Shown: positions 1 to 9,529, numbered from the stretch's first letter. The stretch is 64,000 nucleotides of DNA from G963677325 sp963677325 (GCA_963677325.2 CAXXGM010000005.1:62001-126000), one strand, 5' to 3'. Program-made: numbers and translations. The notes: a model not told the origin generated them from the letters alone.

Positions 1-241
1 ATGGCCCAAGTATAATGGCTATGATGGAGGCTCCCACCATGTGACCCGTAGTCCCTCCCGGAATGGGAATATTGAACATCATGATCAGGAATGTAAATGC
101 AGAAGCCATGCTTAAATAAGGGATGTTTCTGATCGTCAGAATTTTTTTAATCTTCTTCAATGCAATACTTAGGAACACAACAAATGTTCCCCATAAAGGG
201 ATATACGTTTGCGGACTTAAATAACCATCAGGTATATGCAT
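1..241 (-). CDS. cbiM: Cobalt ECF transporter S component CbiM (N-terminal part, runs off the left edge)
   Basis: Reading the minus strand from the ATG at 241 gives a protein beginning MHIPDGYLSPQTYIPLW, the hallmark start of CbiM/NikM. These are the substrate-binding membrane components of energy-coupling-factor cobalt or nickel transporters. In this family the N-terminal Met-His loop enters the metal site, and both residues are present here. About 80 residues are visible, with hydrophobic segments and the TGHMVGAS motif typical of the family; the rest lies left of the window. Cobalt import feeds cobalamin synthesis, which fits the corrinoid-activating protein encoded at 7839-9335. The frame is open to the edge. 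I cannot tell Co from Ni specificity from this part, although MHIPDG is usual for CbiM. No cobalamin riboswitch is recognisable in the 138 bp upstream. Confidence 0.88.
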   Translation of the reverse strand, partial: MHIPDGYLSPQTYIPLWGTFVVFLSIALKKIKKILTIRNIPYLSMASAFTFLIMMFNIPIPGGTTGHMVGASIIAIILGP

Positions 242-379
242 TTCGTTTTACTGTTTACTGTTCACTACTAAGGTCAATAAGGTTTTGATTGTACAGAACA
301 TGCAAACAAAACTTCAACCTTATTAACCTCATTTTTATATACGCCGTTAGTTCGCACATTTTTAAATTGTGGAAATCTG

Positions 380-3300
380 TTACTGTTCACTGTCCACCAC
401 CTCAACGAGTTCATTCGTACTCAGATACCATAAATATCCTTTAGTGCCTTCAAACTTCATTTTTTCAAAATCATTCAGATAGCCTTTAACCTGAGTGATA
501 TGATTCTGATGTTTTTCACCTGTTTTGTAATCAACCAGTACCACTTTTCTTTCCTGCATCATGATTCGGTCCGGCCTGTGCTGGCTTTCATTTCCGCGAA
601 GAATATTTCTTTCATTTAATATCTTCCAATCTCCGTTGAACCAACTTTTCTGAGGTTCAGACGATAACATTCTTTCAATAACCAATTCGTAATCCCTTGC
701 TGTTCCGGAATCAATTTTTCCTTCAGAAATCATCTTTTTTACCGATTTACTTATATCCTTCACAGTGGAAATATTTTCAAAGATTTCATGTAGCATCCGG
801 CCGAAATTTAATCTCTCACCAATCTCATTCTGGTACAAATCAAAATATCCTTCGCTGTGTACCCGCAGTTTCAATATATCACCGTTCCCTTTGATCCTGA
901 AGCCTGAAATTTCCCGATTGACTGTATTATTTTTATTCTCTGCGAGAACAAATTTCTGAAGATCTCCATATTCAAAAACCCTTAAATCAGAATTCAGGTA
1001 AGGAGTTACATCCAAATATTTACCTTTCTCAATTGAATCCAGTAAAGGCGGATTTTCAATAATTTTCTGTATAAGGTTTCCTACACACCTGGAAGCATTA
1101 CTGTTTTTTGAATTATAAGGACAATTGATGATTAAAGTATTTACGGAACGTGTAAAAGCAACATAGAGGAGGTTCAGATTATCAACCATGCTGTACAGCA
1201 TTTCCCTGTAATATGCTTCTGCAAATAATGACCTCTCCAGATGACTGCCATATTTTATGAGTACCAGATCAAGCTGATTAAAAGGTTCCCGGTCGGGATG
1301 ACACCACATATAAGGAGCTTTTTGCGGAGACGGGACGAGTTCCCAATCGCAGAAAGGAATTAATACTGCATTGAATTCAAGTCCTTTGGCTTTATGGATC
1401 GTCAGAATTGTTATCGTATTCTGCCCTTCGGATAGAGTGATGGTCTTTTCTTTACCGGTCAACTCCCACCAATCAAGAAAAGAGGAAACTCCTCCGGGTC
1501 CATCTTTTGTGTATTGAAGGATCAGATCGAGAAAAGCATCAAGGTAGATCAATTCTCCGGAAATCGTTTCAAGATTAAAACTACCTGCTATTCTTGCTGC
1601 AAGATTGTAAAGAGGCAGACTCAACAATTCTTCATCAAAAGTAACTTCATCATCTTTCCCGAACCAATGCTTAAAAATAGGAGGTGTCTCATGATGAATA
1701 TCAAAAGAGGAATGAAGACTCTTATTTTCATTTTCTTCTTTTGGAACTTCCATCTGTGGCAGTAAAATATGATAATAGCTGTAGATCAGATCCGCTTTTA
1801 CGATATCATCATCCGGATTTACAAACAAAGAGAAAAAATTGAGAATAAACTTAACAACAGGAGATTGATCTATAATCAGGGTGTCATTGGAAATGAAATC
1901 ATAACAATAACGAGGATCAGGATGGCTGTACTTTCTTTCGAGTAAAGCATTTGCCACAAGAGCTCCCTCATTTTTAGTCCGGACAAGAACAGCTGTATCT
2001 CCGGCCTGTACGCCTCTATCCTGCACGGCTTCAATCTGGTTGATGAGTTCCTGAACAGAAGCTTGCTGAAAACTCTCTTTCGTCAGATCCTTTTCGGATT
2101 CCTCCCCTCCAATAAATTTTACTCTGATATAACCTTCGGTACTGACCTTTTCAGAGAAATTCTGGTAATGCTCTGTATAAAGTTTTTTAATAATGCCTCT
2201 CGTTTCTTCTGTCTCATATTCAGTGCCTGAAATTATCGACTCAAAATCCTCATTTAGTATCTCGGAAGATTTTTTAAAAATTATATTGTTAAAATCAATA
2301 ATTTTCCTGGAACTCCTCCAGTTAGTGTTCAAAGCTTTTTCATTAGGGCTGAAATGAGCAAAATCCTTTTCCAGCTGTGTGGCTAATAGATTCCAGTCAC
2401 CGTTACGCCAACGATAGATAGACTGTTTGACATCTCCAACTACCAGGTTGGTGTTATCTTCAGACAGTGAATTTTCAAGTAACGGTTTAAGATTTTGCCA
2501 TTGTAAATTTGAAGTATCCTGGAATTCATCCAGCATGAAATGTCTGTAAACGGTCCCCATTTTTTCATAAACAAACGGGGAGTCATTCCCGTTGATTACT
2601 CTTTGCAGGATACTGGTTGAATCGTTAAGCAGAATGACATTTTTATCTTTTGAAATTTCATTAATTTTTAAGGCAATATCAGTCAGTAATCCGAATGAAA
2701 AAAGATTGTCAAGAATGGCTCTGGCAGAGTTTACGATTACTCCGTCTTTATTCATTTTTTCAATGGAACCAATCAATCGACTGTTCAATCCTGACTCAAA
2801 TACACTCTTGATCTTACTTTTTAATTCAGGACTGTCTGATGCTTTATACCACGAATCACAATTATTACAAGCGTCTAAAACCCTCTTGCCTGGCATTGCT
2901 AAATGGCCGTCAGCCAGTTTTTCGAAATGTTTTGCAAAAGATTTATCCCCGAATTTAAACTGATCAGTTGACAGATGATGATCCCGGATCAACTGAAGGG
3001 CCTGTTTCCCTGATTCTTTTAAGCTATTTTCATATCGATCAACAACCTCTTTCAGTTGCCTGCTGTAATTTGAAAGATAATTTTTATCCGCCAGTTTATC
3101 CAGTAATACTGTACTGAACTGCTTGAATTCCTCCTTAAACAGTTCAGAGCCCCTTTTAATCAATTCATCTGTCAAATTCCATTTCTTGCCATCTCTCAGG
3201 TTCTCCTCAGTATATTCGAGCATCCATTTTCTAAGCTCCTCATTCTGATCAATTTCAAGAAAAAGCAGATTAACTGCATCCTCAAGAATCTCCTTGCTGT

Positions 3301-3694
3301 CAATCTGGGTACGATAATTCGGACTCAGATGCATTTCCCTTGAAAAGGCTCTGATGATCCGTTGAAAAAGACTGTCAATGGTGTTGATGGAAAAACGCGA
3401 ATAATCATGCAGGATAAGTTTCAGAATGCGTTCTGCTGTCTGACGGACTTCTGTTGCCGATAGATGTATTTCTTTTTCAAGATATTCCAGATGCCCGGAT
3501 GATTTGCCCGATGATAAAGTATAAAGCTCCTTCAATATGCGGTCCTTCATTTCTGCGGTAGCTTTATTGGTGAAAGTTACCGCCAATATGTTTTTATAAG
3601 CTCCGGGACGTTGGAAAACCAATTTGAGATACTCCCTCACGATCTGGAAAGTCTTTCCTGATCCGGCGGACGCTTTATAAATTTCAAGAGGCAT
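380..3694 (-). CDS. UvrD/AddA-like helicase with C-terminal PD-(D/E)XK nuclease (exonuclease V beta type)
   Basis: A 1104-residue superfamily-1 helicase-nuclease for double-strand break processing. Walker A is ASAGSGKT at residues 8-15, followed by a typical motif Ia (AVTFTNKATAEMK). Motif II is LDEFQDT near 385 and the motif VI region is LNLLYVAFTR near 870. The C-terminus carries a RecB-family nuclease motif, VDYKTG, with D1055 and K1057. The size matches the AddA-like proteins of Bacteroidota, which usually pair with an AddB-like nuclease gene; no such partner is in this window. The start overlaps no neighbour, and the ABC-F gene lies 96 bp upstream on the same strand. It probably loads RecA, but that is inference from the family. 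Confidence 0.9.
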   Translation of the reverse strand: MPLEIYKASAGSGKTFQIVREYLKLVFQRPGAYKNILAVTFTNKATAEMKDRILKELYTLSSGKSSGHLEYLEKEIHLSATEVRQTAERILKLILHDYSRFSINTIDSLFQRIIRAFSREMHLSPNYRTQIDSKEILEDAVNLLFLEIDQNEELRKWMLEYTEENLRDGKKWNLTDELIKRGSELFKEEFKQFSTVLLDKLADKNYLSNYSRQLKEVVDRYENSLKESGKQALQLIRDHHLSTDQFKFGDKSFAKHFEKLADGHLAMPGKRVLDACNNCDSWYKASDSPELKSKIKSVFESGLNSRLIGSIEKMNKDGVIVNSARAILDNLFSFGLLTDIALKINEISKDKNVILLNDSTSILQRVINGNDSPFVYEKMGTVYRHFMLDEFQDTSNLQWQNLKPLLENSLSEDNTNLVVGDVKQSIYRWRNGDWNLLATQLEKDFAHFSPNEKALNTNWRSSRKIIDFNNIIFKKSSEILNEDFESIISGTEYETEETRGIIKKLYTEHYQNFSEKVSTEGYIRVKFIGGEESEKDLTKESFQQASVQELINQIEAVQDRGVQAGDTAVLVRTKNEGALVANALLERKYSHPDPRYCYDFISNDTLIIDQSPVVKFILNFFSLFVNPDDDIVKADLIYSYYHILLPQMEVPKEENENKSLHSSFDIHHETPPIFKHWFGKDDEVTFDEELLSLPLYNLAARIAGSFNLETISGELIYLDAFLDLILQYTKDGPGGVSSFLDWWELTGKEKTITLSEGQNTITILTIHKAKGLEFNAVLIPFCDWELVPSPQKAPYMWCHPDREPFNQLDLVLIKYGSHLERSLFAEAYYREMLYSMVDNLNLLYVAFTRSVNTLIINCPYNSKNSNASRCVGNLIQKIIENPPLLDSIEKGKYLDVTPYLNSDLRVFEYGDLQKFVLAENKNNTVNREISGFRIKGNGDILKLRVHSEGYFDLYQNEIGERLNFGRMLHEIFENISTVKDISKSVKKMISEGKIDSGTARDYELVIERMLSSEPQKSWFNGDWKILNERNILRGNESQHRPDRIMMQERKVVLVDYKTGEKHQNHITQVKGYLNDFEKMKFEGTKGYLWYLSTNELVEVVDSEQ

Positions 3695-3790
3695 TATGTA
3701 AGCAGGTTAATCGTTTTCTTTTATGATATGCACTAAAAGTAATAAAATATTATATCCATTCATTACTATCCAGCTGTTTTACAAAGAAAT

Positions 3791-5653
3791 TCATGAAGCT
3801 TTTTCGCTTAATTCCAGCCAGCGCATTTCTTTCTCTTCCAATAAATCCCTTATCTCACCATGACGCTGTGATTTTGTGACAAGCTCATCGGAGGAACCCT
3901 GGCCTGAGTTGAAAAAATCTTCGATAAGATTTTTTTCCTTCTCCAGTGAGACAATATCCTTCTCCAGCTGCTCAAGCTCCTTTTTCTCATGAAAGCTAAG
4001 TTTTCGGACTTCTGCCGTACTGGTTTTTTGTTTGGGGGTACTTTTCTTCTCAGGTATTTTTTGTTCTTTAATCTTTTCACCTAACCAGTCCCGGAAATCA
4101 GAATAATTTCCAGGGAAATCCTTGATCTTTCCTTCTCCTTCAAAAACAAATAAATGATCCACAATTTTATCCATGAAATACCGGTCATGCGAAACCACAA
4201 TGACACAACCGGGAAAATTACGAAGATATTCCTCCAGCACATTCAGCGTCAGAATATCAAGATCATTGGTAGGCTCATCAAGAATCAGGAAATTGGGATT
4301 CTGCATCAGTACAGTACATAAATATAATCGCCGCTTTTCACCTCCGCTGAGTTTTTCCACCAGATTATATTGCGTATCAGGAGGAAAAAGAAAATAATTG
4401 AGAAATTGTGAGGCAGTCATCCGGTTTCCATTCCCAAGATCTACCACTTCCGCAATCTCCTTGATAATATCAATCACACGTTCGCCGGGATTAAAATTTA
4501 TCCCGTCCTGTTTGTAATATCCGAAGCTGATGGTCTCCCCAACCTCTATAGTCCCATGATCCGGTTTTAACTCACCCGTCAGTAGATTTAAAAAGGTGGA
4601 TTTACCGCTGCCGTTTTTCCCGATGATGCCAATCTTCTCCAGACGCGAAAATTTGTAACTGAATTCATTCAACAGGGTCAGCTGGCCAAAAGCTTTTGAT
4701 AGATCCTTTACATCAAGGATTTTCTTGCCCAATCGTTTGCCCTGGACTATCAGTTCGACTTCCTCATCCACTCTGCGCTGTGAGGCTTTCTCCTGGAGTT
4801 TATATGCATTTTCGGTTCGGTACTTTGATTTGTGTCCCCTCGCCTGAGGCATTCGCCTCAGCCAATCCAGTTCGGTCCTGAAAAGATTTTTTGCCCTATC
4901 AATTTCAGCATTTTGAGCCTGAATGCGCTCCTCTCTTTTTTCAAGATAAAAGGAATAATTCCCTTTGTATCTGTAGATATTATTATCATCCAGCTCAATG
5001 ATTTCATTGCAGACACGATCAAGAAAATACCGGTCATGTGTAACCATAAAGAGGGTGCACTTTGCTTTCTCGAGGTATTTCTCCAGCCATTCGATCATTT
5101 CAAGATCAAGGTGGTTGGTTGGCTCATCCAGGATCAGAAAATCAGGTTCATCGATGAGAATGTGGGCCAGTGCGACTCTTTTTTTCTGCCCTCCTGAAAG
5201 AAATTTAACTTGCTGATCGAAATTGGTTATCTTCAGCTGAGTCAGAATCTGCTTTATGCGTAGTTCAAATTCCCATGCATTCAAAGCATTCATCCTCTCC
5301 ATGGCTACATCCAATAAATGAGGATCATGACTCTCAAGGGCAATTTCATAATTCTTTACAGTCTGATTAATCTCTCCCGGTGAATTGAATGCTGTTTCCA
5401 AAACGGTCTCTTCAGGATTCAAATCAGGGTCCTGTCTGAGATATCCTACCCTTATGTCTTTCAGCAAGGTGACTTTACCTGAATCGGGGGTCTCCCGTCC
5501 TGCAATAATATCCATCAGAGTTGATTTTCCGGTGCCATTTTTTGCAATCATAGCCACTTTCTGGCCTTCTGTAACTGAAAAGCCAATATTCTCAAAAAGA
5601 GGCTGTTCGCCCCAGTATTTTGATAAATTTTCTATTTGAAGATAATCAATCAT
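3791..5653 (-). CDS. ABC-F family ATPase, Uup-like
   Basis: A 620-residue soluble protein with two ABC ATPase domains and no membrane segments, the ABC-F arrangement. Domain 1 has Walker A AKNGTGKS (37-44), signature LSGGQKKR and Walker B FLILDEPTNHLD. Domain 2 has GKNGSGKS, LSGGEKRR and FLILDEPTNDLD. The linker between them is rich in charged residues (P-site tRNA interaction motif in this family). A Lys/Glu-rich coiled-coil tail at about 545-620 is characteristic of Uup rather than EttA. ABC-F proteins act on ribosomes; Uup has also been linked to DNA structure and precise excision. The gene is followed on the same strand by the AddA-like gene. The exact subfamily is uncertain. Confidence 0.88.
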   Translation of the reverse strand: MIDYLQIENLSKYWGEQPLFENIGFSVTEGQKVAMIAKNGTGKSTLMDIIAGRETPDSGKVTLLKDIRVGYLRQDPDLNPEETVLETAFNSPGEINQTVKNYEIALESHDPHLLDVAMERMNALNAWEFELRIKQILTQLKITNFDQQVKFLSGGQKKRVALAHILIDEPDFLILDEPTNHLDLEMIEWLEKYLEKAKCTLFMVTHDRYFLDRVCNEIIELDDNNIYRYKGNYSFYLEKREERIQAQNAEIDRAKNLFRTELDWLRRMPQARGHKSKYRTENAYKLQEKASQRRVDEEVELIVQGKRLGKKILDVKDLSKAFGQLTLLNEFSYKFSRLEKIGIIGKNGSGKSTFLNLLTGELKPDHGTIEVGETISFGYYKQDGINFNPGERVIDIIKEIAEVVDLGNGNRMTASQFLNYFLFPPDTQYNLVEKLSGGEKRRLYLCTVLMQNPNFLILDEPTNDLDILTLNVLEEYLRNFPGCVIVVSHDRYFMDKIVDHLFVFEGEGKIKDFPGNYSDFRDWLGEKIKEQKIPEKKSTPKQKTSTAEVRKLSFHEKKELEQLEKDIVSLEKEKNLIEDFFNSGQGSSDELVTKSQRHGEIRDLLEEKEMRWLELSEKAS

Positions 5654-5759
5654 GCAATCTCGATTTACGGCTTAAAGTTAGCAGGAAATCAGCCAATCCG
5701 GAAACTTCAGAAATCATCTCCGGAAATTATTAATTTTAAAAGGCAAAAAACAGATCAAA

Positions 5760-6416
5760 ATGGACCGAAAAGAAAAATACAGTAAAGTGATTGAATGGTT
5801 CAGGGAAAACAGGCCTATGGCCAGGAGTGAACTTGGTTTCCGCAATGCTTATGAACTCATAGTGGCGGTTGTACTTTCCGCACAGTGCACTGATAAACGC
5901 GTGAACATGATTACTCCTGAATTATTCAATCGTTTTCCAACTCCAAAACATCTTTCGGAAACTGAGCCGGAAGATGTTTATGAATACATTCGTTCATGTA
6001 CCTACCCAAACAGTAAAGCTAAACATCTTGTTGCGCTTGCAAAAATGCTTACCATTGACTACAATGGTGAAGTGCCCGGTGAGGTGGATGAATTGTTAAA
6101 ACTTCCCGGAGTAGGAAGGAAATCGGCCAATGTTATAGCCTCCGTTGTTTTCAATCAGTCGGTGATGCCTGTTGATACCCATGTCCATAGAGTTTCGGCA
6201 CGGCTTGGGCTGACTGTAAATGCAAAAACTCCGCTGGAAACTGAAAAACAACTGATGAGCAATATCCCTGAAAAATATATTTCCATCGCTCACCACTGGC
6301 TCATTTTGCATGGAAGATATATTTGTGTCGCCAGAAAACCCAAATGCGGTGAATGCGGATTAAGACCCTGGTGTGACTATTATGCCGGCCATTTCCCTGA
6401 CGAAAAGATTAGATAA
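5760..6416 (+). CDS. nth: Endonuclease III (DNA glycosylase/AP lyase)
   Basis: A 218-residue base-excision repair enzyme that removes oxidised pyrimidines and cleaves AP sites. The helix-hairpin-helix reads LPGVGRKSANV with the catalytic Lys at 121; the catalytic Asp is D139 in VDTHVHRV. The C-terminal [4Fe-4S] loop has C189, C196, C199 and C205 in the canonical C-x6-C-x2-C-x5-C spacing. Length and motifs are those of a complete enzyme. It is divergent from the ABC-F gene, with about 106 bp between them that must hold both promoters. Confidence 0.96.
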   Translation: MDRKEKYSKVIEWFRENRPMARSELGFRNAYELIVAVVLSAQCTDKRVNMITPELFNRFPTPKHLSETEPEDVYEYIRSCTYPNSKAKHLVALAKMLTIDYNGEVPGEVDELLKLPGVGRKSANVIASVVFNQSVMPVDTHVHRVSARLGLTVNAKTPLETEKQLMSNIPEKYISIAHHWLILHGRYICVARKPKCGECGLRPWCDYYAGHFPDEKIR

Positions 6417-6495
6417 TCAATGCATTTATTCTGAACTGTTTTAATCTGTCATTACTCAAATATTAAAAAATTTGCAAAGAAAATCGTCAATAGAA

Positions 6496-6525
6496 TTTGT
6501 TTTTTATTGATTCTTTGTACATTTG
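6496..6525 (+). promoter_or_regulatory. Bacteroidetes-type promoter of the ferredoxin gene
   Basis: TTTG at 6496-6499 is followed after 18 bp by TACATTTG at 6518-6525, matching the Bacteroidota sigma-ABfr consensus (-33 TTTG, -7 TAnnTTTG). It lies about 57 bp before the ferredoxin ATG in an AT-rich leader, as expected for a short, highly expressed gene. Confidence 0.6.
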
Positions 6526-6581
6526 CCCTCGCAAAATAGTAAAACAATAAATTTAAAGTATAAACAAAATTCAAATCAATT

Positions 6582-6749
6582 ATGGCTCACAAAATTTCTG
6601 ACGAGTGTATTGCATGTGGAACTTGCATCGACGAATGTCCTGTAGAAGCTATCAGCGAAGGCGAAATCTATAAAATTGATTCAGATCTTTGCACCGATTG
6701 TGGTTCATGCGCTGAAGTATGTCCAACCGAAGCAATTCATCCGGAATAA
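6582..6749 (+). CDS. 2[4Fe-4S] ferredoxin
   Basis: A 55-residue clostridial-type ferredoxin. Two cluster-binding motifs are visible: CIACGTCIDECP in the first half and CTDCGSCAEVCP in the second, each C-x2-C-x2-C-x3-CP. It is a cytosolic low-potential electron carrier for anaerobic metabolism (for example pyruvate:ferredoxin oxidoreductase or Rnf). It is a single-gene unit with its own promoter (6496-6525) and a strong terminator directly after it (6773-6802). It might also serve the reductive activation step catalysed by the RACo-like protein nearby, but that is speculation. Confidence 0.95.
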   Translation: MAHKISDECIACGTCIDECPVEAISEGEIYKIDSDLCTDCGSCAEVCPTEAIHPE

Positions 6750-6772
6750 GCAAAATCTGCTATATAAAAAAT

Positions 6773-6802
6773 AAAAACCTGTCTTTTTGACAGGTTTTTT
6801 TA
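6773..6802. terminator. Bidirectional intrinsic terminator
   Basis: AAAAACCTGTC (6773-6783), a TTTTT loop, and GACAGGTTTTT (6789-6799) form an 11-bp perfect stem with T-runs on both strands. It sits between the ferredoxin stop (6749) and the stop of the convergent oxidoreductase (6804), so it can end both transcripts. Confidence 0.88.
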
Positions 6803-6803
6803 T

Positions 6804-7793
6804 TTAATCTCTTCCCGGATAATACACACCTGTTTGTTTTCGGATCTCATCGAGAACAGTCATCAGGCTTATGCTCAGGGATTGGGGCATTTTTTCACTT
6901 TCTTTTTTCCCTTCACCGAGACATTTCATAGCTTCCAAAGCTTCCTGTTTTAATCCGCATTCCGGAGTTTTCCATGTAAGGTGTTTTACCTCCTGCCCCG
7001 GAATGTTTATATCGAGCCATTGATCGACAGCATTCATTCTGCGCAGCCTTAAAACACCCTTCTCACAAAGGATATCTGTCCCTACTCCCGAAGCGGACAT
7101 GAAAGATGCGAAAACCGATGCCGTAATTCCTTCCCCGTATTCCATTCTGACAGAAACTGTCTGATCCACTCCGGTAGAGGTCAATTCGGCATCGGCCAAT
7201 ATATTTTTGGGTGACCCAAGGAAATAAAGCACATCAAATAGCGGATATAGCCCAATATCAAGCAAAGCCCCACCTCCCAACGAAGGATTCATAAGCCTGA
7301 GCGACAAATCATAGGGTGCTTTGTTAAAACCAAACCATCCCTGGATGTATTTTATTTTGCCCATAATTCCGGAATCAATCAATCGCTTCGCTTCCTGATA
7401 AGAGGGTTGTTGAGGAACCATCATGGCTTCCATAAAAAATGAATTATTTTCCTTCGCACAGGTGATTATTTCTTTAGCTTCCCTAAGGTTTAAAGCCAAA
7501 GCCTTTTCACAAAGAACAGCTTTATGGTTTTCCAGGCATAGTTTAGCATGCTCCAGATGAAATGAATGTGGTGAAGCTATGTAGATAATATCCACCTCCG
7601 GATCTGCTGCGAGGTCTTCGTATCGTGAGTAATATTTTTCAGCGCCAAATTCTTCAGCAAAGTTCCTGGCTCTTTCTGTATTTCGGGAACCCACTGCATA
7701 AATTCTGGCATTGGGAACTTCATTCAGCTCCAAGGCAAACTTTCTTGCAATATTTCCGGGAGCAAGTATTCCCCAGTTGTATATTTTATTCAT
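6804..7793 (-). CDS. Gfo/Idh/MocA family oxidoreductase
   Basis: A cytosolic NAD(P)-dependent oxidoreductase of 329 residues. The N-terminal Rossmann motif is WGILAPGNIARKFA, and the EKA motif in VLCEKALALN corresponds to the conserved EKP/EKA active-site region. The C-terminal alpha/beta domain is of normal length. It resembles the dimeric dihydrodiol dehydrogenase / glucose-fructose oxidoreductase-like branch; the substrate cannot be read from sequence. A longer reading would begin at a TTG at 7802, but the ATG at 7793 gives the family's usual N-terminus. It lies about 45 bp downstream of the RACo-like gene on the same strand, possibly co-transcribed. It has no signal peptide, unlike the two paralogues at 30453 and 32628. 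Confidence 0.85.
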   Translation of the reverse strand: MNKIYNWGILAPGNIARKFALELNEVPNARIYAVGSRNTERARNFAEEFGAEKYYSRYEDLAADPEVDIIYIASPHSFHLEHAKLCLENHKAVLCEKALALNLREAKEIITCAKENNSFFMEAMMVPQQPSYQEAKRLIDSGIMGKIKYIQGWFGFNKAPYDLSLRLMNPSLGGGALLDIGLYPLFDVLYFLGSPKNILADAELTSTGVDQTVSVRMEYGEGITASVFASFMSASGVGTDILCEKGVLRLRRMNAVDQWLDINIPGQEVKHLTWKTPECGLKQEALEAMKCLGEGKKESEKMPQSLSISLMTVLDEIRKQTGVYYPGRD

Positions 7794-7813
7794 AAGGTAC
7801 AATCATGTTACTA

Positions 7814-7841
7814 ACCATTAATCATTAATCATTAACCATTA
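7814..7841. repeat. 7-bp tandem repeat (AYCATTA x4)
   Basis: ACCATTA, ATCATTA, ATCATTA, ACCATTA run head to tail, the last overlapping the stop codon of the RACo-like gene. One of several short tandem repeats in the gaps of this window. Confidence 0.7.
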
Positions 7842-9335
7842 AAATCCCATGTTCATCACAAAATCCAGGGTGAAATCATCCTCGTTTGACAATTCAATGT
7901 AAGTGGTCTTCCCGCGTATTTGATTTATTACATCATCAAATGTCGTTGATTTTAAAGAGAGCAGGGCTCCGGTCCCGGAAGTATTCCCAAGTGAGATAAT
8001 CCTGTTTTTCATCTCCCGGGGTAACATTCCTATTGTAATGGCGCTATTCGTATCAATATAATTTCCAAATCCCCCGGCCAGGTATAGCACATCGATATCT
8101 TCAAAAGCCAGGGAAGCCTTCTTAAGCAGTATATTGATTCCAGCTCTGATGGCTGATTTTGCAAGCTGCACTTCACGGATATCCTGTTGCGTTAACACGA
8201 TATCAGCGGATGTGGCTGATTTTTCTTTCGGCACGATGATAAAATCCCTTTCAAGGGATCCATCATTGGTTACAATTCCCTTTTTTACAAGGTAAGCCGC
8301 TACATCAATTAATCCGGAACCGCAAAGACCCTGAGGCGGATAATTACCAATAACACTGTACTGATCTCCGGCAAAGGTATTGATGGCGCCCTCAACGGCA
8401 CTCATTCCGCAGCTGATGCTGGCTCCCTCAAAGGCGGGACCGGCTGCAGTAGCGCAGCACCATATTCTATCCGGTGTAACAAGCGCCATTTCACCATTGG
8501 TTCCGATGTCCATGAACAGATATTTCTTATATTGGTTCAGTGGTTTTATGGACGCTATGCCTGCCACAATATCTGAACCGACATAAGCCGAAATGGAGGG
8601 CAAAATCTTAATCCCGGCATCCGGGTGGCAGTGAAGATTCATTTCCTTGCCCTTGAGAATCTTTTCCTCTGTAAACGCAGGGGTAAAGGGAGCAAGCGCT
8701 ATCGGCAGCGGATCGATCCCAAGTAAAAGATGGAGCATGGTGCTGTTGCCGGCTACAGTAATTTTTACCAAATCATCCATGGAAATTTCCAATAGCTCCT
8801 TAAAATGATCCAATTGTAAATTAATGGCGGATATGATTCCATTTTGAAGTGTGGATAAGCCTTCCGGGGACTGAGCCGTATAATTGATCCTTGAAATCAC
8901 GTCACCGCCGTATTTGGCTTGTGGATTTATTACGGCCCTCGTTTCGATCACACCTCCCGTGATAAGATTAACAAGATAAAAGACCAGGGTTGTTGTACCG
9001 ATGTCGATGGCCACACCATGGGGATAATACGATAAATTGGCTGACTCTCCGGGATTAAGAGGAAGCTGAATGGTGAAGGCATGCTGATCAATCAGAATGG
9101 TTGCTTCCCTATTGTCAGGCAGTACAATATCGATGTCTTTTGTTACAGGATACAGGCAGGAGGTAACAGATCCTTCTCCTCTGATAAAAACCTTGCATTT
9201 ACCGCAGGTTCCATTACCTCCGCAAGGAGAGTACACATCAACTAAATTTTCCCGAAGAACAGGTAAAAGATAAGCTCCCTTTTCAACGGTTATATTCTTC
9301 TTTCCTTCTTTTTGAATAAGAGTGATTACAGGCAT
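7839..9335 (-). CDS. RACo-type corrinoid-protein reductive activator (2Fe-2S + ASKHA domain)
   Basis: A 498-residue protein. The N-terminus holds a plant-type [2Fe-2S] ferredoxin domain with cysteines in SPCGGNGTCGKCKV and a later SCLYPV. It is followed by an ASKHA ATPase domain with the phosphate-1 motif AIDIGTTTLVFYLV. This domain order is that of reductive activators of corrinoid proteins (RACo/AcsV, RamA-like, DUF4445), which use ATP to return inactive Co(II) to Co(I) in corrinoid-dependent methyl transfer. The C-terminus has glycine-rich stretches (LAGGFGNYID) typical of the family. No corrinoid protein or methyltransferase is in the window, so the partner is unknown. The ATG at 9335 is preferred over an upstream TTG at 9362. 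cbiM at the left edge is consistent with a B12-using organism. Confidence 0.85.
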   Translation of the reverse strand: MPVITLIQKEGKKNITVEKGAYLLPVLRENLVDVYSPCGGNGTCGKCKVFIRGEGSVTSCLYPVTKDIDIVLPDNREATILIDQHAFTIQLPLNPGESANLSYYPHGVAIDIGTTTLVFYLVNLITGGVIETRAVINPQAKYGGDVISRINYTAQSPEGLSTLQNGIISAINLQLDHFKELLEISMDDLVKITVAGNSTMLHLLLGIDPLPIALAPFTPAFTEEKILKGKEMNLHCHPDAGIKILPSISAYVGSDIVAGIASIKPLNQYKKYLFMDIGTNGEMALVTPDRIWCCATAAGPAFEGASISCGMSAVEGAINTFAGDQYSVIGNYPPQGLCGSGLIDVAAYLVKKGIVTNDGSLERDFIIVPKEKSATSADIVLTQQDIREVQLAKSAIRAGINILLKKASLAFEDIDVLYLAGGFGNYIDTNSAITIGMLPREMKNRIISLGNTSGTGALLSLKSTTFDDVINQIRGKTTYIELSNEDDFTLDFVMNMGF

Positions 9336-9472
9336 AGAATCTGTTGATAGTTGTCTGAGCAAAGATAAATTTAATCGTGGTTTAAGTAATCTTCCGGGAG
9401 AATTTAATCACAGGTGTAATAATTGGACATTAAAACTGTTTGTTTCCTATTTCGAATATGTTTTCCGGTATG

Positions 9473-9529
9473 TTTGTGTAATAATGATTACAGGAACATT
9501 ATTCAAACATTACAGAGACGTTACACAAA
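9473..9529. promoter_or_regulatory. Inverted repeat upstream of the RACo-like gene
   Basis: TTTGTGTAA (9473-9481) and TTACACAAA (9521-9529) are a 9-bp perfect inverted repeat, with weaker internal symmetry (AATAATG / CATTATT). It lies about 140 bp before the RACo-like start. It could be an operator or an RNA hairpin; no regulator is identified. Confidence 0.3.

Noticed and set aside
242..379. Cobalamin riboswitch before cbiM
   Set aside because: The gap is 138 bp, with no recognisable B12-box or the needed stems.
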